Source: Bacteroidales bacterium
GTDB taxonomy: Bacteria; Bacteroidota; Bacteroidia; Bacteroidales; UBA10428
Assembly: GCA_016930375.1 (NCBI GenBank)
Contig: JAFGGU010000101.1
Location: 1 to 55,759, forward strand
Direction: 5' to 3'
DNA: 55,759 bases
In this document: piece after piece, positions 41,016-48,876 of the stretch
How the letters are laid out: every line of letters begins with the position of its first letter
Position numbering within the stretch: position 1 is the stretch's first letter
Notes under the pieces: model-generated
The model's database searches: none
Seen by the model: the letters and a program-made list of their open reading frames with translations, nothing else
Told to the model about the DNA's origin: nothing
Program-made: the position numbers and the translations under genes

Positions 41016-42158
41016 TCAACCGCGAAAAACTGCAGCCGGTTCAACATTGTTGATCGTTCTTATGGAGAAGAAAAGCGAACTGCCAACCGATATAAACACT
41101 GTTACCAGGAAAAGTGCAGCGTATTCCCTGATTGAATAGCTGAATACAAGGCCTGCATTGGAAACTCCTGCCCTGAATCCTTCAAGCAGTAACATGGCTA
41201 TAATAAAACCAGTAACCGCGAAAAGGAAGCTCTGTGTGAGGATAAGTCTTGTAATATACTGGTTTGTTGCTCCAATGGCCTTCAGGGTTCCATAATCGCG
41301 TATCCTGTCAACAGCTGATGAATATATCGTAAGACCGATGATAAAAAATCCGCTGATTATAGCAAAAATTACCAGCGAACCGATGCTGGTTCCAATATTT
41401 GATGATATGGTAATATAACTGACTGTTGTTTTTCTTAGTTTCTCAGCATTCCAAGCTTTAATACCATAGACCGACCTGTTTATATTATTGACTACATCAT
41501 CAACAGCAAAGCCAGGCTTGACCTGGATTGCTATAGTACTTACTTTCGATTCAGGGAATGATGTATAATAACGTGCCTTCGATAATGTTGTATAGAAAAA
41601 TGAGCCTGCAAAACCCCGGGCATTTTTTGTCTGCAGTTTTATGGTTGCACTTTTGCCGTTAATTTCAACTCTTGTACCAGGTTTTACCGGGTAATCAAAT
41701 ACAGCCTGGTCGTAAAACTCAGCTGACACAGCCTCATCCTCATTTAGTGAAAGAAGGTTCCCCTCGTTTATTGATTCCGGCTTTGGACCCGCTATAAACA
41801 TCGGTGATTCGCTTCCAATCATAAGCACCGGTGCTAGCTTGCCGTTCTCAAATTTCACGGATGCCCCTGAGACTACAATGGGATAGGTGTTCATGACCCC
41901 CTCTATGCTCCTTAGCTCCCTGACAAGGCTCTCATTCAGTTTAGGAAGTTCATTCGCATTCCTTGTAATATTATCGACAACCCAGATCTGACCAATATCC
42001 TGCCTGGAGTTACTAACCAGGCCACCCATCAACCCAGTCAGAAAACTTAGTACTCCTATCTGCTGACCAATAAGAAAGATGCTGACAACGATACCAATAA
42101 TTACGCCAATGCTCTTTACCTTGTCATACCTTATGAACCTGTATGCAGTTGCGATCAT
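41016..42158 (-). CDS. ABC transporter permease, FtsX/DevC-like
   Basis: 380 aa. One N-terminal membrane helix (SIGVIIGIVVSIFLIGQQIG) is followed by a large periplasmic domain (about 45-255, MacB_PCD-like). Three C-terminal helices follow (about 258-285, 305-330, 345-365), with SSAVDRIRDYGTLKAIGATNQYI, the FtsX-domain mark. This four-helix layout is that of DevC/MacB-type exporters that push substrates from periplasm or membrane through a TolC channel. It overlaps the adaptor gene by 4 bp (ATGA type). Confidence 0.92.
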   Translation of the reverse strand: MIATAYRFIRYDKVKSIGVIIGIVVSIFLIGQQIGVLSFLTGLMGGLVSNSRQDIGQIWVVDNITRNANELPKLNESLVRELRSIEGVMNTYPIVVSGASVKFENGKLAPVLMIGSESPMFIAGPKPESINEGNLLSLNEDEAVSAEFYDQAVFDYPVKPGTRVEINGKSATIKLQTKNARGFAGSFFYTTLSKARYYTSFPESKVSTIAIQVKPGFAVDDVVNNINRSVYGIKAWNAEKLRKTTVSYITISSNIGTSIGSLVIFAIISGFFIIGLTIYSSAVDRIRDYGTLKAIGATNQYITRLILTQSFLFAVTGFIIAMLLLEGFRAGVSNAGLVFSYSIREYAALFLVTVFISVGSSLFFSIRTINNVEPAAVFRG

Positions 42159-43117
42159 AATTGGGTCTTTTTAAGTTTAATGACAGATTCAACCTTTGAG
42201 TTTAGGATAAGCTTGTTATCTCCCTCAAGCTTTATTTTTACTTCTCTAACAAGTCTGTCTTCCTGTTCATTTGTTTTTTGCGAGAATAGCGACTTCTTTT
42301 TAAGGTAGGGGGAAAGGAAAATGACTTTTCCCCTGGCAACAACCGAATCACTGCCTAAAAATCTGATATCAACATCAAGACCTTGACTTAGCCTGCCTGC
42401 AAAAAGCTCATCAACTTCAGTTCTAACTGTCAATGGTCCTGAGGGGGCAACCTCTGCAAATTTTTCAAACTGACTTACTGCACTTCCTTTTTCAATATGC
42501 ATTTCGAGTAAAAGCCCTTCATAAGGTGAACGCAATATCTTTTTCGCGGCTTCGGCCTCAGCATATCTGACTTGTTCAGCAATCTCCCTCAGCCTGCTGG
42601 CAGAAAGGTTTACTGAAGCGCTGAGCTTTTCAACAGTAAGAGAAAGAACAGTGACCTCTGTATCAAGATCATCGAGAGCCTGTTTTGTCTCCGCCCCTTG
42701 TAAAGCCAGCGTTCTTAACGATGCCAGGAGCTTTTTCTTATTGGAAAGCCTTACCTCCGACTCCCTCAGGTTAAGCTGATCAATGTCTTCCTGTGATTTC
42801 TGCGAATTGTACTGGTTTCTTAACTGCGATATCCTTATCAGTTCAAGCTCATCATCCAGTCTCACCAGAGGCTCGTCTTTTTTGATCATGTCGCCGTCGT
42901 ACCTGTAGATCTCTTTAACAACACCACCGGTTGCAGCTGCAAGACTGATTATCTCATTTTCAGGTTCAACCTTGCCAACCCCTACAACTTCGGAAACATC
43001 AACTATTGCACTGTTAACTGAATAAGATGCAGTGTTTGACTTTTCTGTATTTTCTTTACTGCCGCTGCAGGCTGTAATAATCAATGGGATTATAACCAGG
43101 TAAAGTTTATTATTCAT
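42155..43117 (-). CDS. HlyD/RND-type periplasmic adaptor, lipoprotein
   Basis: 320 aa from the ATG at 43117; longer readings overlap the ATPase gene. Signal with lipobox (MNNKLYLVIIPLIITAC), so it is anchored by lipid to a membrane. VGVGKVEPENEIISLAAATGGVVKEIY is the biotinyl-lipoyl-like half, followed by a long coiled-coil hairpin (about 90-190, ISQLRNQYNSQKSQEDIDQL onwards). RSPYEGLLLEMHIEKGSAV is the second lipoyl half, then a beta-barrel (LDVDIRFLGSDSVVARGKVIFL). It links the inner-membrane ABC pump to the TolC-like channel. Confidence 0.92.
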   Translation of the reverse strand: MNNKLYLVIIPLIITACSGSKENTEKSNTASYSVNSAIVDVSEVVGVGKVEPENEIISLAAATGGVVKEIYRYDGDMIKKDEPLVRLDDELELIRISQLRNQYNSQKSQEDIDQLNLRESEVRLSNKKKLLASLRTLALQGAETKQALDDLDTEVTVLSLTVEKLSASVNLSASRLREIAEQVRYAEAEAAKKILRSPYEGLLLEMHIEKGSAVSQFEKFAEVAPSGPLTVRTEVDELFAGRLSQGLDVDIRFLGSDSVVARGKVIFLSPYLKKKSLFSQKTNEQEDRLVREVKIKLEGDNKLILNSKVESVIKLKKTQL

Positions 43118-43154
43118 GGCTTTAGTATTATTCTGATTTATTGGTTTTTGATTT

Positions 43155-43862
43155 CTAATTATGAAATAGCTCATCTTCCGATGGTTTGTCTGAGGCAATC
43201 CCATTATTCACATATATTATTCTGTCGGCAAAAGGTTTCAGCCTTAGGTCGTGAGTCACCACAACTACCGATTTTCCTGAATCTGAGAGCATTTTAAGTT
43301 CTTCCATTACGATGCCGACACTTTTAATATCGAGTGATGCAGTGGGTTCATCGCATAGCATTATAGATGGTTCGGTAACAAGTGCCCGTGCAATTGCCAC
43401 TCTCTGCTGCTGTCCACCGCTGAGGTTTTTAGGCAGGCTCTTAACCCTGCTTTCCATGTTTACCTTTTTAAGCGCTTCCTCTGCCTTCAGCTTTGCTTCC
43501 TTTTTACTGGTACCGGAAAGTCTTAGCGGATGCATGACATTTTCGAGTACATTGAGTGGCGCAAGAAGGTTGAAGCTCTGAAAGACAAAACCGATATGCT
43601 TCAATCTAACCCTGGCCAATTCCTTTTCACTAAGATTATTCACCAGGAGATTATCGATATATACTTCACCCGAGGTAGGAAAAATCACACAACCCAGAAG
43701 AGAAAGAAGAGTAGTTTTACCTGAGCCTGAGGGACCTATTATAAGTGTAAGGTTTTTCTTCATGAAATCGAAGGTTGTTGGCTGAAGAGCAGTAATTACG
43801 GTGTCTCCCGTTTTGTACTCTTTACTTGCATTTTTTATACTGGCCGCTATTTCGATATTCAT
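43155..43862 (-). CDS. ABC transporter ATP-binding protein, MacB/DevA type
   Basis: 235 aa from the ATG at 43862 (MNIEIAASIKNASKEYKTGD); a longer reading has a poor N-terminus. Walker A GPSGSGKTTLLSLLG, Q-loop FVFQSFNLLAPLNVLENV, signature LSGGQQQRVAIARAL, Walker B IMLCDEPTASLD and switch His in VVTHD are all intact. First gene of the exporter operon: ATPase, adaptor, permease, TolC, SOUL. It is divergent from the CarH-like regulator, with 274 bp of very AT-rich DNA between them. Confidence 0.95.
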   Translation of the reverse strand: MNIEIAASIKNASKEYKTGDTVITALQPTTFDFMKKNLTLIIGPSGSGKTTLLSLLGCVIFPTSGEVYIDNLLVNNLSEKELARVRLKHIGFVFQSFNLLAPLNVLENVMHPLRLSGTSKKEAKLKAEEALKKVNMESRVKSLPKNLSGGQQQRVAIARALVTEPSIMLCDEPTASLDIKSVGIVMEELKMLSDSGKSVVVVTHDLRLKPFADRIIYVNNGIASDKPSEDELFHN

Positions 43863-43871
43863 TGTGGTTAT

Positions 43872-43886
43872 TTGTTGAAACAACAA
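43872..43886. promoter_or_regulatory. Short palindrome in the exporter leader
   Basis: TTGTTG (43872-43877) and CAACAA (43881-43886) are perfect inverted repeats around AAA, 10 bp before the ATPase start. It may be an operator or a leader hairpin. Chance occurrence cannot be excluded in so AT-rich a region. Confidence 0.35.
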
Positions 43887-43914
43887 TGTAAATTTGAAAA
43901 TGTTCACTAAAAAG

Positions 43915-43922
43915 CAAACATA
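43915..43922 (-). promoter_or_regulatory. Bacteroidota -7 box (TATGTTTG) of the exporter operon
   Basis: A perfect TAnnTTTG on the minus strand, 52 bp before the ATG of the ATPase. It predicts transcription from about 43908. Copies of GAACA or its complement flank it (43901-43905 as TGTTC; 43926-43930). Confidence 0.5.
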
Positions 43923-44111
43923 AGAGAACAATAATAATTATTTCATTCATTATGTAATATATTCATAATAAATTATTTAATAGGGTATATGATATCATTA
44001 GAACAATGAATATCTATTTAATGACTTGTGTAATGAACAGAATAAAGTAAAATATAATAAACATAATAATGAACATATTCTTTTCTGTGATGTTTACGTA
44101 ATATATGTGAG

Positions 44112-44129
44112 TCACTAACTATTTAGTGA
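44112..44129. promoter_or_regulatory. Candidate operator, TCACTAA-N4-TTAGTGA
   Basis: TCACTAA (44112-44118) and TTAGTGA (44123-44129) are perfect 7-bp inverted repeats with a 4-bp spacer, 7 bp before the ATG of the MerR/B12 regulator. The position suits autorepression. GAACA also occurs four times in direct orientation in this gap (43926, 44001, 44035, 44071), an alternative operator candidate. Confidence 0.45.
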
Positions 44130-44136
44130 TCAGATA

Positions 44137-45021
44137 ATGGCAAAGCTGATGACACATTACACTTTGTATGAGCTTGAAAAGATTACCGGTATACTGGCTG
44201 CTACCATAAGAGTCTGGGAGAGGCGTTATAATATCATCATTCCTAAGCGCACTGGCACAAACAGAAGATGGTATGATGATAATGACCTGAGGAGATTAAT
44301 AAATATCTCCATCATTTATCATAATGGTATTAAGATATCAAAAATTGCCAAATACACGGAGTCTGAGTTGATAGCGAAGGTCAATTACATGACAAGGGAT
44401 TCTGTAATATCCGACACACATATCAAATCGTTAATTGTTGCAGTGCTCTCTTTTAATGGTAACGCTGTTAATGAGATTCTCCTGAGGTCAGTCATTAGCA
44501 TAGGTTTTGAGGAGACCTTTTCCAGTTTGATATTCCCATTTCTCAGAAGGATTGGGATAATGTGGCATACCGGTTCTGCAAATACCGGTGCAGAGCATTT
44601 TATCACAAACATTTTACGTGGAAAACTAATTGCAGCAATCGATTCCCTTCCATCAGCCAGCAATCCTAAGAGAAAAAGAGTAATAATGTACCTTCCTGAT
44701 AATGAATTGCATGAAATAGGACTTCTTTTTTATTCATATCTGATTAGAAAGCTAGGGCATGAGGTGCTTTACCTAGGTCAGGCGACCCCTTTTTCTGCTC
44801 TTACTGAAGCGAGCGAGAAATGGCATTCTGATATATTTGTTACAGGGGTATTATCAGAGCTTTCAATTTTTAAACCAGAGGGTTACTTGCATAATCTTAG
44901 CACAACATTCAGGTCACAAAAGATTCTTTTATCAGGCTCTCTGGCTGATAACCCTGTAATTGAAAAGTATAAAAATCTTTATCCAATCAGGTCAGTCAGT
45001 GACCTGAGGAAACACTTTTAA
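44137..45021 (+). CDS. MerR-family regulator with cobalamin-binding photosensor domain (CarH/LitR-like)
   Basis: 294 aa. The MerR helix-turn-helix is at about 6-75 (YTLYELEKITGILAATIRVWERRYNI, then RWYDDNDLRRL). A four-helix bundle lies at about 95-170 with the W-x9-EH motif of AdoCbl photoreceptors: Trp143, Glu153, His154. His144 directly follows the Trp, where Thermus CarH has the His that replaces the adenosyl group's cobalt contact after light. The B12-binding Rossmann part at about 180-294 has Glu190-x-His192-x-x-Gly195, the lower cobalt ligand. All light-switch residues known from CarH are kept. Expected to repress in the dark as a tetramer with AdoCbl and to release DNA in light. Divergent from the exporter operon. 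Confidence 0.9.
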   Translation: MAKLMTHYTLYELEKITGILAATIRVWERRYNIIIPKRTGTNRRWYDDNDLRRLINISIIYHNGIKISKIAKYTESELIAKVNYMTRDSVISDTHIKSLIVAVLSFNGNAVNEILLRSVISIGFEETFSSLIFPFLRRIGIMWHTGSANTGAEHFITNILRGKLIAAIDSLPSASNPKRKRVIMYLPDNELHEIGLLFYSYLIRKLGHEVLYLGQATPFSALTEASEKWHSDIFVTGVLSELSIFKPEGYLHNLSTTFRSQKILLSGSLADNPVIEKYKNLYPIRSVSDLRKHF

Positions 45022-45130
45022 CAAACCAACTTTTAAGTACGCTAAGGTAACAAAGGGAGCTAACCTATGTAACCGACCAATGATGACCGTTTCACTCGCC
45101 CTGTGCTTTTACCTGCCAGGGCTTCGCCCC

Positions 45131-46000
45131 TTACATACTTTTTATAAACGCCGCACTGTCCTTAAACGTTTCCGGATCCATCTCCACAAAAATGTTCTGT
45201 ACTCCACCCTCTTTGACAGCTGCAAAAAACTCTTTCCAGTCGACTATCCCCTTGCCCAGCACGACATTCTTCTTTTCAGTGGGTGACCAGTCAGCCAGGT
45301 GCGCAGAGATAAACCTTCCGGGGTATTTCTTAAAATAATCGGAAGCCTTGTATCCTGCACTGATTACTGCAACCTGGAATTGCATCTTAACATATTCGGG
45401 ATCAAACCGCTTCAGCAATTCATCATAAATAAGCTTCCCGTCAATTTTTTCGAATTCCATGTGATGATTGTGAAAGCCGGTTTGAATGCCTGCTTTTTTG
45501 GTCTTCATGCCAATGGCATTGAGTTCATCCGCAGCCTTTAACCAATCATCCATCGTAGCCTTTCCGGGTAACCCAAAGGTGGACAGGATCATCTGTTTTT
45601 GTCCCGATTCCGCGGCAAACGCAATCCGATCATCCAGGTTATCCCGCAGCTCTCCAATGCCGTAATGGGTGCTTGTAAAAGCCAGACCGGCGTCATTGAT
45701 AATCTGCTTCATTTCCTTTGCCTTCAGGTTCACAAGGGGTCCAAATCCCAAAGCGGCATATCCGGGAGGCGAGCACATTTCAACACTTTGATATCCCAGT
45801 CCGGCCATCATTTTTAAAGTTCCGGCAAAATCCTTTCCCAGCTGATCCCGGATGGTCCATGTCTGGAAACCGATTGGCATTTTCACCGGTTTGAATATTT
45901 CTTCGGCATTCAGATCCAGGGGAACCTGTGCAGCCACAATGGCGGTTCCGATCCCAAGAGCACTTTTACCCAGAAATTGTCTTCTTGATATGGTTTTCAT
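45131..46000 (-). CDS. Tat-exported sugar phosphate isomerase/epimerase-like TIM-barrel protein
   Basis: 289 aa. A twin-arginine signal: ISRRQFLGKSALGIGTAIVAAQVPL. The xylose isomerase-like (AP endonuclease 2) barrel covers about 40-285: MPIGFQTWTIRDQLGKDFAGTLKMMAGLGYQSVEMC in pieces, TSTHYGIGEL, GFHNHHMEFE, QFQVAVISAG and IFVEMDPE. The metal site Glu/His residues at HNHHMEF are present, while the usual second Asp appears as FQVAV (Q-V), so the metal site may be altered. Periplasmic, substrate unknown; often placed with glycosidases. It is 37 bp downstream of the SusC-type gene. The short gap after the regulator (45022-45130) holds a GGG-CTTCG-CCC hairpin at about 45118. Confidence 0.85.
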   Translation of the reverse strand: MKTISRRQFLGKSALGIGTAIVAAQVPLDLNAEEIFKPVKMPIGFQTWTIRDQLGKDFAGTLKMMAGLGYQSVEMCSPPGYAALGFGPLVNLKAKEMKQIINDAGLAFTSTHYGIGELRDNLDDRIAFAAESGQKQMILSTFGLPGKATMDDWLKAADELNAIGMKTKKAGIQTGFHNHHMEFEKIDGKLIYDELLKRFDPEYVKMQFQVAVISAGYKASDYFKKYPGRFISAHLADWSPTEKKNVVLGKGIVDWKEFFAAVKEGGVQNIFVEMDPETFKDSAAFIKSM

Positions 46001-46037
46001 AAGTGGTGTATTTTACATAGGATTTATAAATATACAA

Positions 46038-48818
46038 TTAAAAAACAACATTCGCCCCCAGGGTAAATGACCGGGTCCTGCACCATGTATTCTTCCTGTC
46101 AACCCCCGGTACAAGTGTCGTTACATTGTATCCATAGTTGTTCCAACTGTCCTCATACCTGGGATTCGGATCCGAACCTTTGTATTTCGTAATATAGAAC
46201 AAATTATTTACGGCAAGGCTGATCCTGATCCGGCTGAAAACAGACTTTTCCGGTAATGTAAAATCATAACCCAGGCTCAGGTTATCCAGGGAAAGAAAAG
46301 AGGCATTTTCAACATGGTAACTGGAAAGCCTGGGCCAGCTGTTCATAAGCGCATTTGTTTCCGGATTTCTCAAATCCCCGGCTGTTATGGGCAGGTTATA
46401 GGAGGTTATCATGGATGGCGCTTCGTATGAAACACGGAAGCAATTCAGGAGATCATGACCGAGAACACCCCGGAAAAAAATGTCAAGATCCCAGTTCTTA
46501 TAGGTGAATGAATTGCCGAATCCTAAAAGGGATTTCGGAAGACCGTTTCCGATCACCTTCTGGTCAAGATTGTCAATGTATCCGCTCTTGTCTATATCCG
46601 ACAGGATCAGTTGGCCATCCTCATTTATTTCCTCAAAAACATAGCCATAAAGCTGGCCGATTGGCTTGCCTTCTTCCAGTTTCACAAGATAGGATGACCC
46701 CGAGCCGGGTCCGGTCGGAAAGCCAATATGTTGTTCCTTGTAGTCCAGTTCCTGACCCTTATAATTTCCGGAAAGGGAAACCAGTTTGCTCTTCAGGTTT
46801 CCTGTAAAGTCAAGGTGCACAGTGTATGTAAAGTTGGAATTCCGGATGATATCATAATCCAGGGTCAGTTCGATGCCGCTGTTTCTTATTTTACCGAGAT
46901 TAAGCCAGACATAATAGCCCAGGTTGGGTTGTCCCCATGTGTAAGAATGGTAAAGTAAATCGCTTGCAGTAGCAGTATACAAGTCGAGGGAACCTGACAC
47001 CCTGGACTCAGCCAATGAAAAGTCAATACCTGCATCAAATTCGCTTTTCTTTTCATGTTTTAGATCAGGATTTGCAATCCTTTCCGGCACATAGCCGGGA
47101 ATGAAACGTCCATTAAAGTAAATACCAATTTGTGGAGTCAGAGTGGCCAAAGAAAGGTAACTCTCAGCAGGCTGATTTCCGGTCACTCCGTAATTCATCC
47201 TCACTTTCAGGTGGTTGCGGGAGTGCCTATCAAATATTTTGTAAAGATCCATCCCGCCCCCTATGCTGCCAAACAGGCCATACTTGTGGTTAATACCGAG
47301 TCGCGATGATCCCTCGTACCGGATACTGGCGCTTAAAAACCAGATATTGTTTAAGCTTGTGCTCGCACGTCCAAAGAAAGCAACAAGTCTGTTGGTGTTT
47401 TTGTCGCTTGTAATCGTACCTCTGCCATTCTTGAAATCAAGGGCAGCAGCCAGGTTGTTGAACGTAAAATGATCGGTGAGAAAATCACCTCCCTCCGCAG
47501 CAAAACCTTCATAGGTAAAATCCTGGCAGGAATAGCCACCTGACAGGTTTAAGTGGCTGTCAGATCCGAAACCGGCATGCCAATGGCCCGTGGTTTCAAA
47601 AAGCCGGTTGACGGAATTCCTTTCTGACCTTGAAGCAAGACCATTCCTGTAATATCCGTCATAATATTGGTTCCTGTCGTAATACATTCCTGACAAAGAA
47701 TTACCGGACTCTAAGGAATACAATACATCAACCTTGAATTCCCTGAAAAATTCATAGGCACCCTTCGCTGATATATTTAAAAGTCTGCTGTTGCCTTCAT
47801 TCCTGTTCAGTTCCAAAAGAGATACCGGGTTATAGTAATCAAATACAATCTGCTGAAAATATCCGTCATATGGATCAAAGGTCGGATCATCACTTTTTAC
47901 GGGAGCTGTTGGATTGAATATGGCAGCATAACCAAAAGCGTCCTGAAAACTGAATTGTGATTCCCTGGTGGTGGCTCCAATATTCAAATGAAAAACAAAC
48001 CGGTCCCGCAACGCCTTTTGTGTCAGGTTAAGCCTGCCATTGAGCTGTTTGAACCCGGAATGATTCAGGACACCCTGAACATCACGGTAATTGAACGATG
48101 CCCTGTAAACCGACTTATCCGTTCCGCCCGACAGTGAAAAGTTGTGCGTCTGCGACAAGGCGGTCTGTTCAATTTCCTCAAACCAATCGGTAGTTGATCC
48201 AAAGTCAGTTCCTGCGCCTACCTCCGCTGACAGCGCCCGCCATTGTCCGGCATCCATAAAGGGCGCATTTTTGGCGACTTTTTCAGTAGTAAAGGAAGAA
48301 CTGTATTCCATGTTTACCTTCCCTGGCGCTCCTGTCCTCGTGCGGATCAGTAAAACGCCTGCCGCTCCTCTCATGCCGAATATTACAGCTGATGCTGCAT
48401 CCTTTAGCACGGTGATGGATTCAATATCACCGGGATCCAGGTTCTCCGGAGATGCCCCGATAACGCCATCAATGATCCACAGGGGCTGTGTATTGGCATT
48501 GATCGTGCTCAGTCCCCTCAGGCGCATGTAAAAGGCTTCATTCGGATTGCCACCGGGTTTGGTAACGGATAGGCCGGCAACCTTGCCCTGTATCAAATAT
48601 TCAGGACGATGCACATTTCCTTTGGTGAAATCATCCGATTTTACTGCAGCAACGGAACCCGTAACGCTTTGTTTCTCAATAAAACCATATCCGATATCGA
48701 TCATTTCACGGGTGGAATCAGCGGATGATAATTCCTGCGCGTTCGCCGGAATGAATACAAAAAGGAATAACAACATCGAGAATGGGAGTTTTCTCCCCAA
48801 AAAATTGCCCTGAGACAT
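46038..48818 (-). CDS. SusC/RagA-family TonB-linked outer-membrane protein, short N-terminus
   Basis: 926 aa. Signal peptide about 1-28 (MLLFLFVFIPANAQ). IDIGYGFIEKQSVTGSVAAV is the SusC-type start, directly after the signal: the usual carboxypeptidase-regulatory-like domain of about 90 residues is missing. The plug has QPLWIIDGVIG, DIESITVLKDAASAVIFGMRGAAGVLLI in pieces, then a barrel ends RTRSFTLGANVVF with a terminal Phe. No SusD gene is adjacent. It would import a glycan or other large nutrient with TonB energy. It sits between the GH2 gene (58 bp upstream) and the Tat-exported barrel protein. Confidence 0.92.
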   Translation of the reverse strand: MSQGNFLGRKLPFSMLLFLFVFIPANAQELSSADSTREMIDIGYGFIEKQSVTGSVAAVKSDDFTKGNVHRPEYLIQGKVAGLSVTKPGGNPNEAFYMRLRGLSTINANTQPLWIIDGVIGASPENLDPGDIESITVLKDAASAVIFGMRGAAGVLLIRTRTGAPGKVNMEYSSSFTTEKVAKNAPFMDAGQWRALSAEVGAGTDFGSTTDWFEEIEQTALSQTHNFSLSGGTDKSVYRASFNYRDVQGVLNHSGFKQLNGRLNLTQKALRDRFVFHLNIGATTRESQFSFQDAFGYAAIFNPTAPVKSDDPTFDPYDGYFQQIVFDYYNPVSLLELNRNEGNSRLLNISAKGAYEFFREFKVDVLYSLESGNSLSGMYYDRNQYYDGYYRNGLASRSERNSVNRLFETTGHWHAGFGSDSHLNLSGGYSCQDFTYEGFAAEGGDFLTDHFTFNNLAAALDFKNGRGTITSDKNTNRLVAFFGRASTSLNNIWFLSASIRYEGSSRLGINHKYGLFGSIGGGMDLYKIFDRHSRNHLKVRMNYGVTGNQPAESYLSLATLTPQIGIYFNGRFIPGYVPERIANPDLKHEKKSEFDAGIDFSLAESRVSGSLDLYTATASDLLYHSYTWGQPNLGYYVWLNLGKIRNSGIELTLDYDIIRNSNFTYTVHLDFTGNLKSKLVSLSGNYKGQELDYKEQHIGFPTGPGSGSSYLVKLEEGKPIGQLYGYVFEEINEDGQLILSDIDKSGYIDNLDQKVIGNGLPKSLLGFGNSFTYKNWDLDIFFRGVLGHDLLNCFRVSYEAPSMITSYNLPITAGDLRNPETNALMNSWPRLSSYHVENASFLSLDNLSLGYDFTLPEKSVFSRIRISLAVNNLFYITKYKGSDPNPRYEDSWNNYGYNVTTLVPGVDRKNTWCRTRSFTLGANVVF

Positions 48819-48876
48819 TTCCTCTTAAGTTTTACAATTCATAATTATAATTTAATAAGTTGAATGATGCCTGGCA

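Noticed and set aside
45118..45135. GGG-CTTCG-CCC hairpin as a terminator of the MerR gene
   Set aside because: The stem is short, no T run follows directly, and it abuts the end of the opposite gene; too weak to list.
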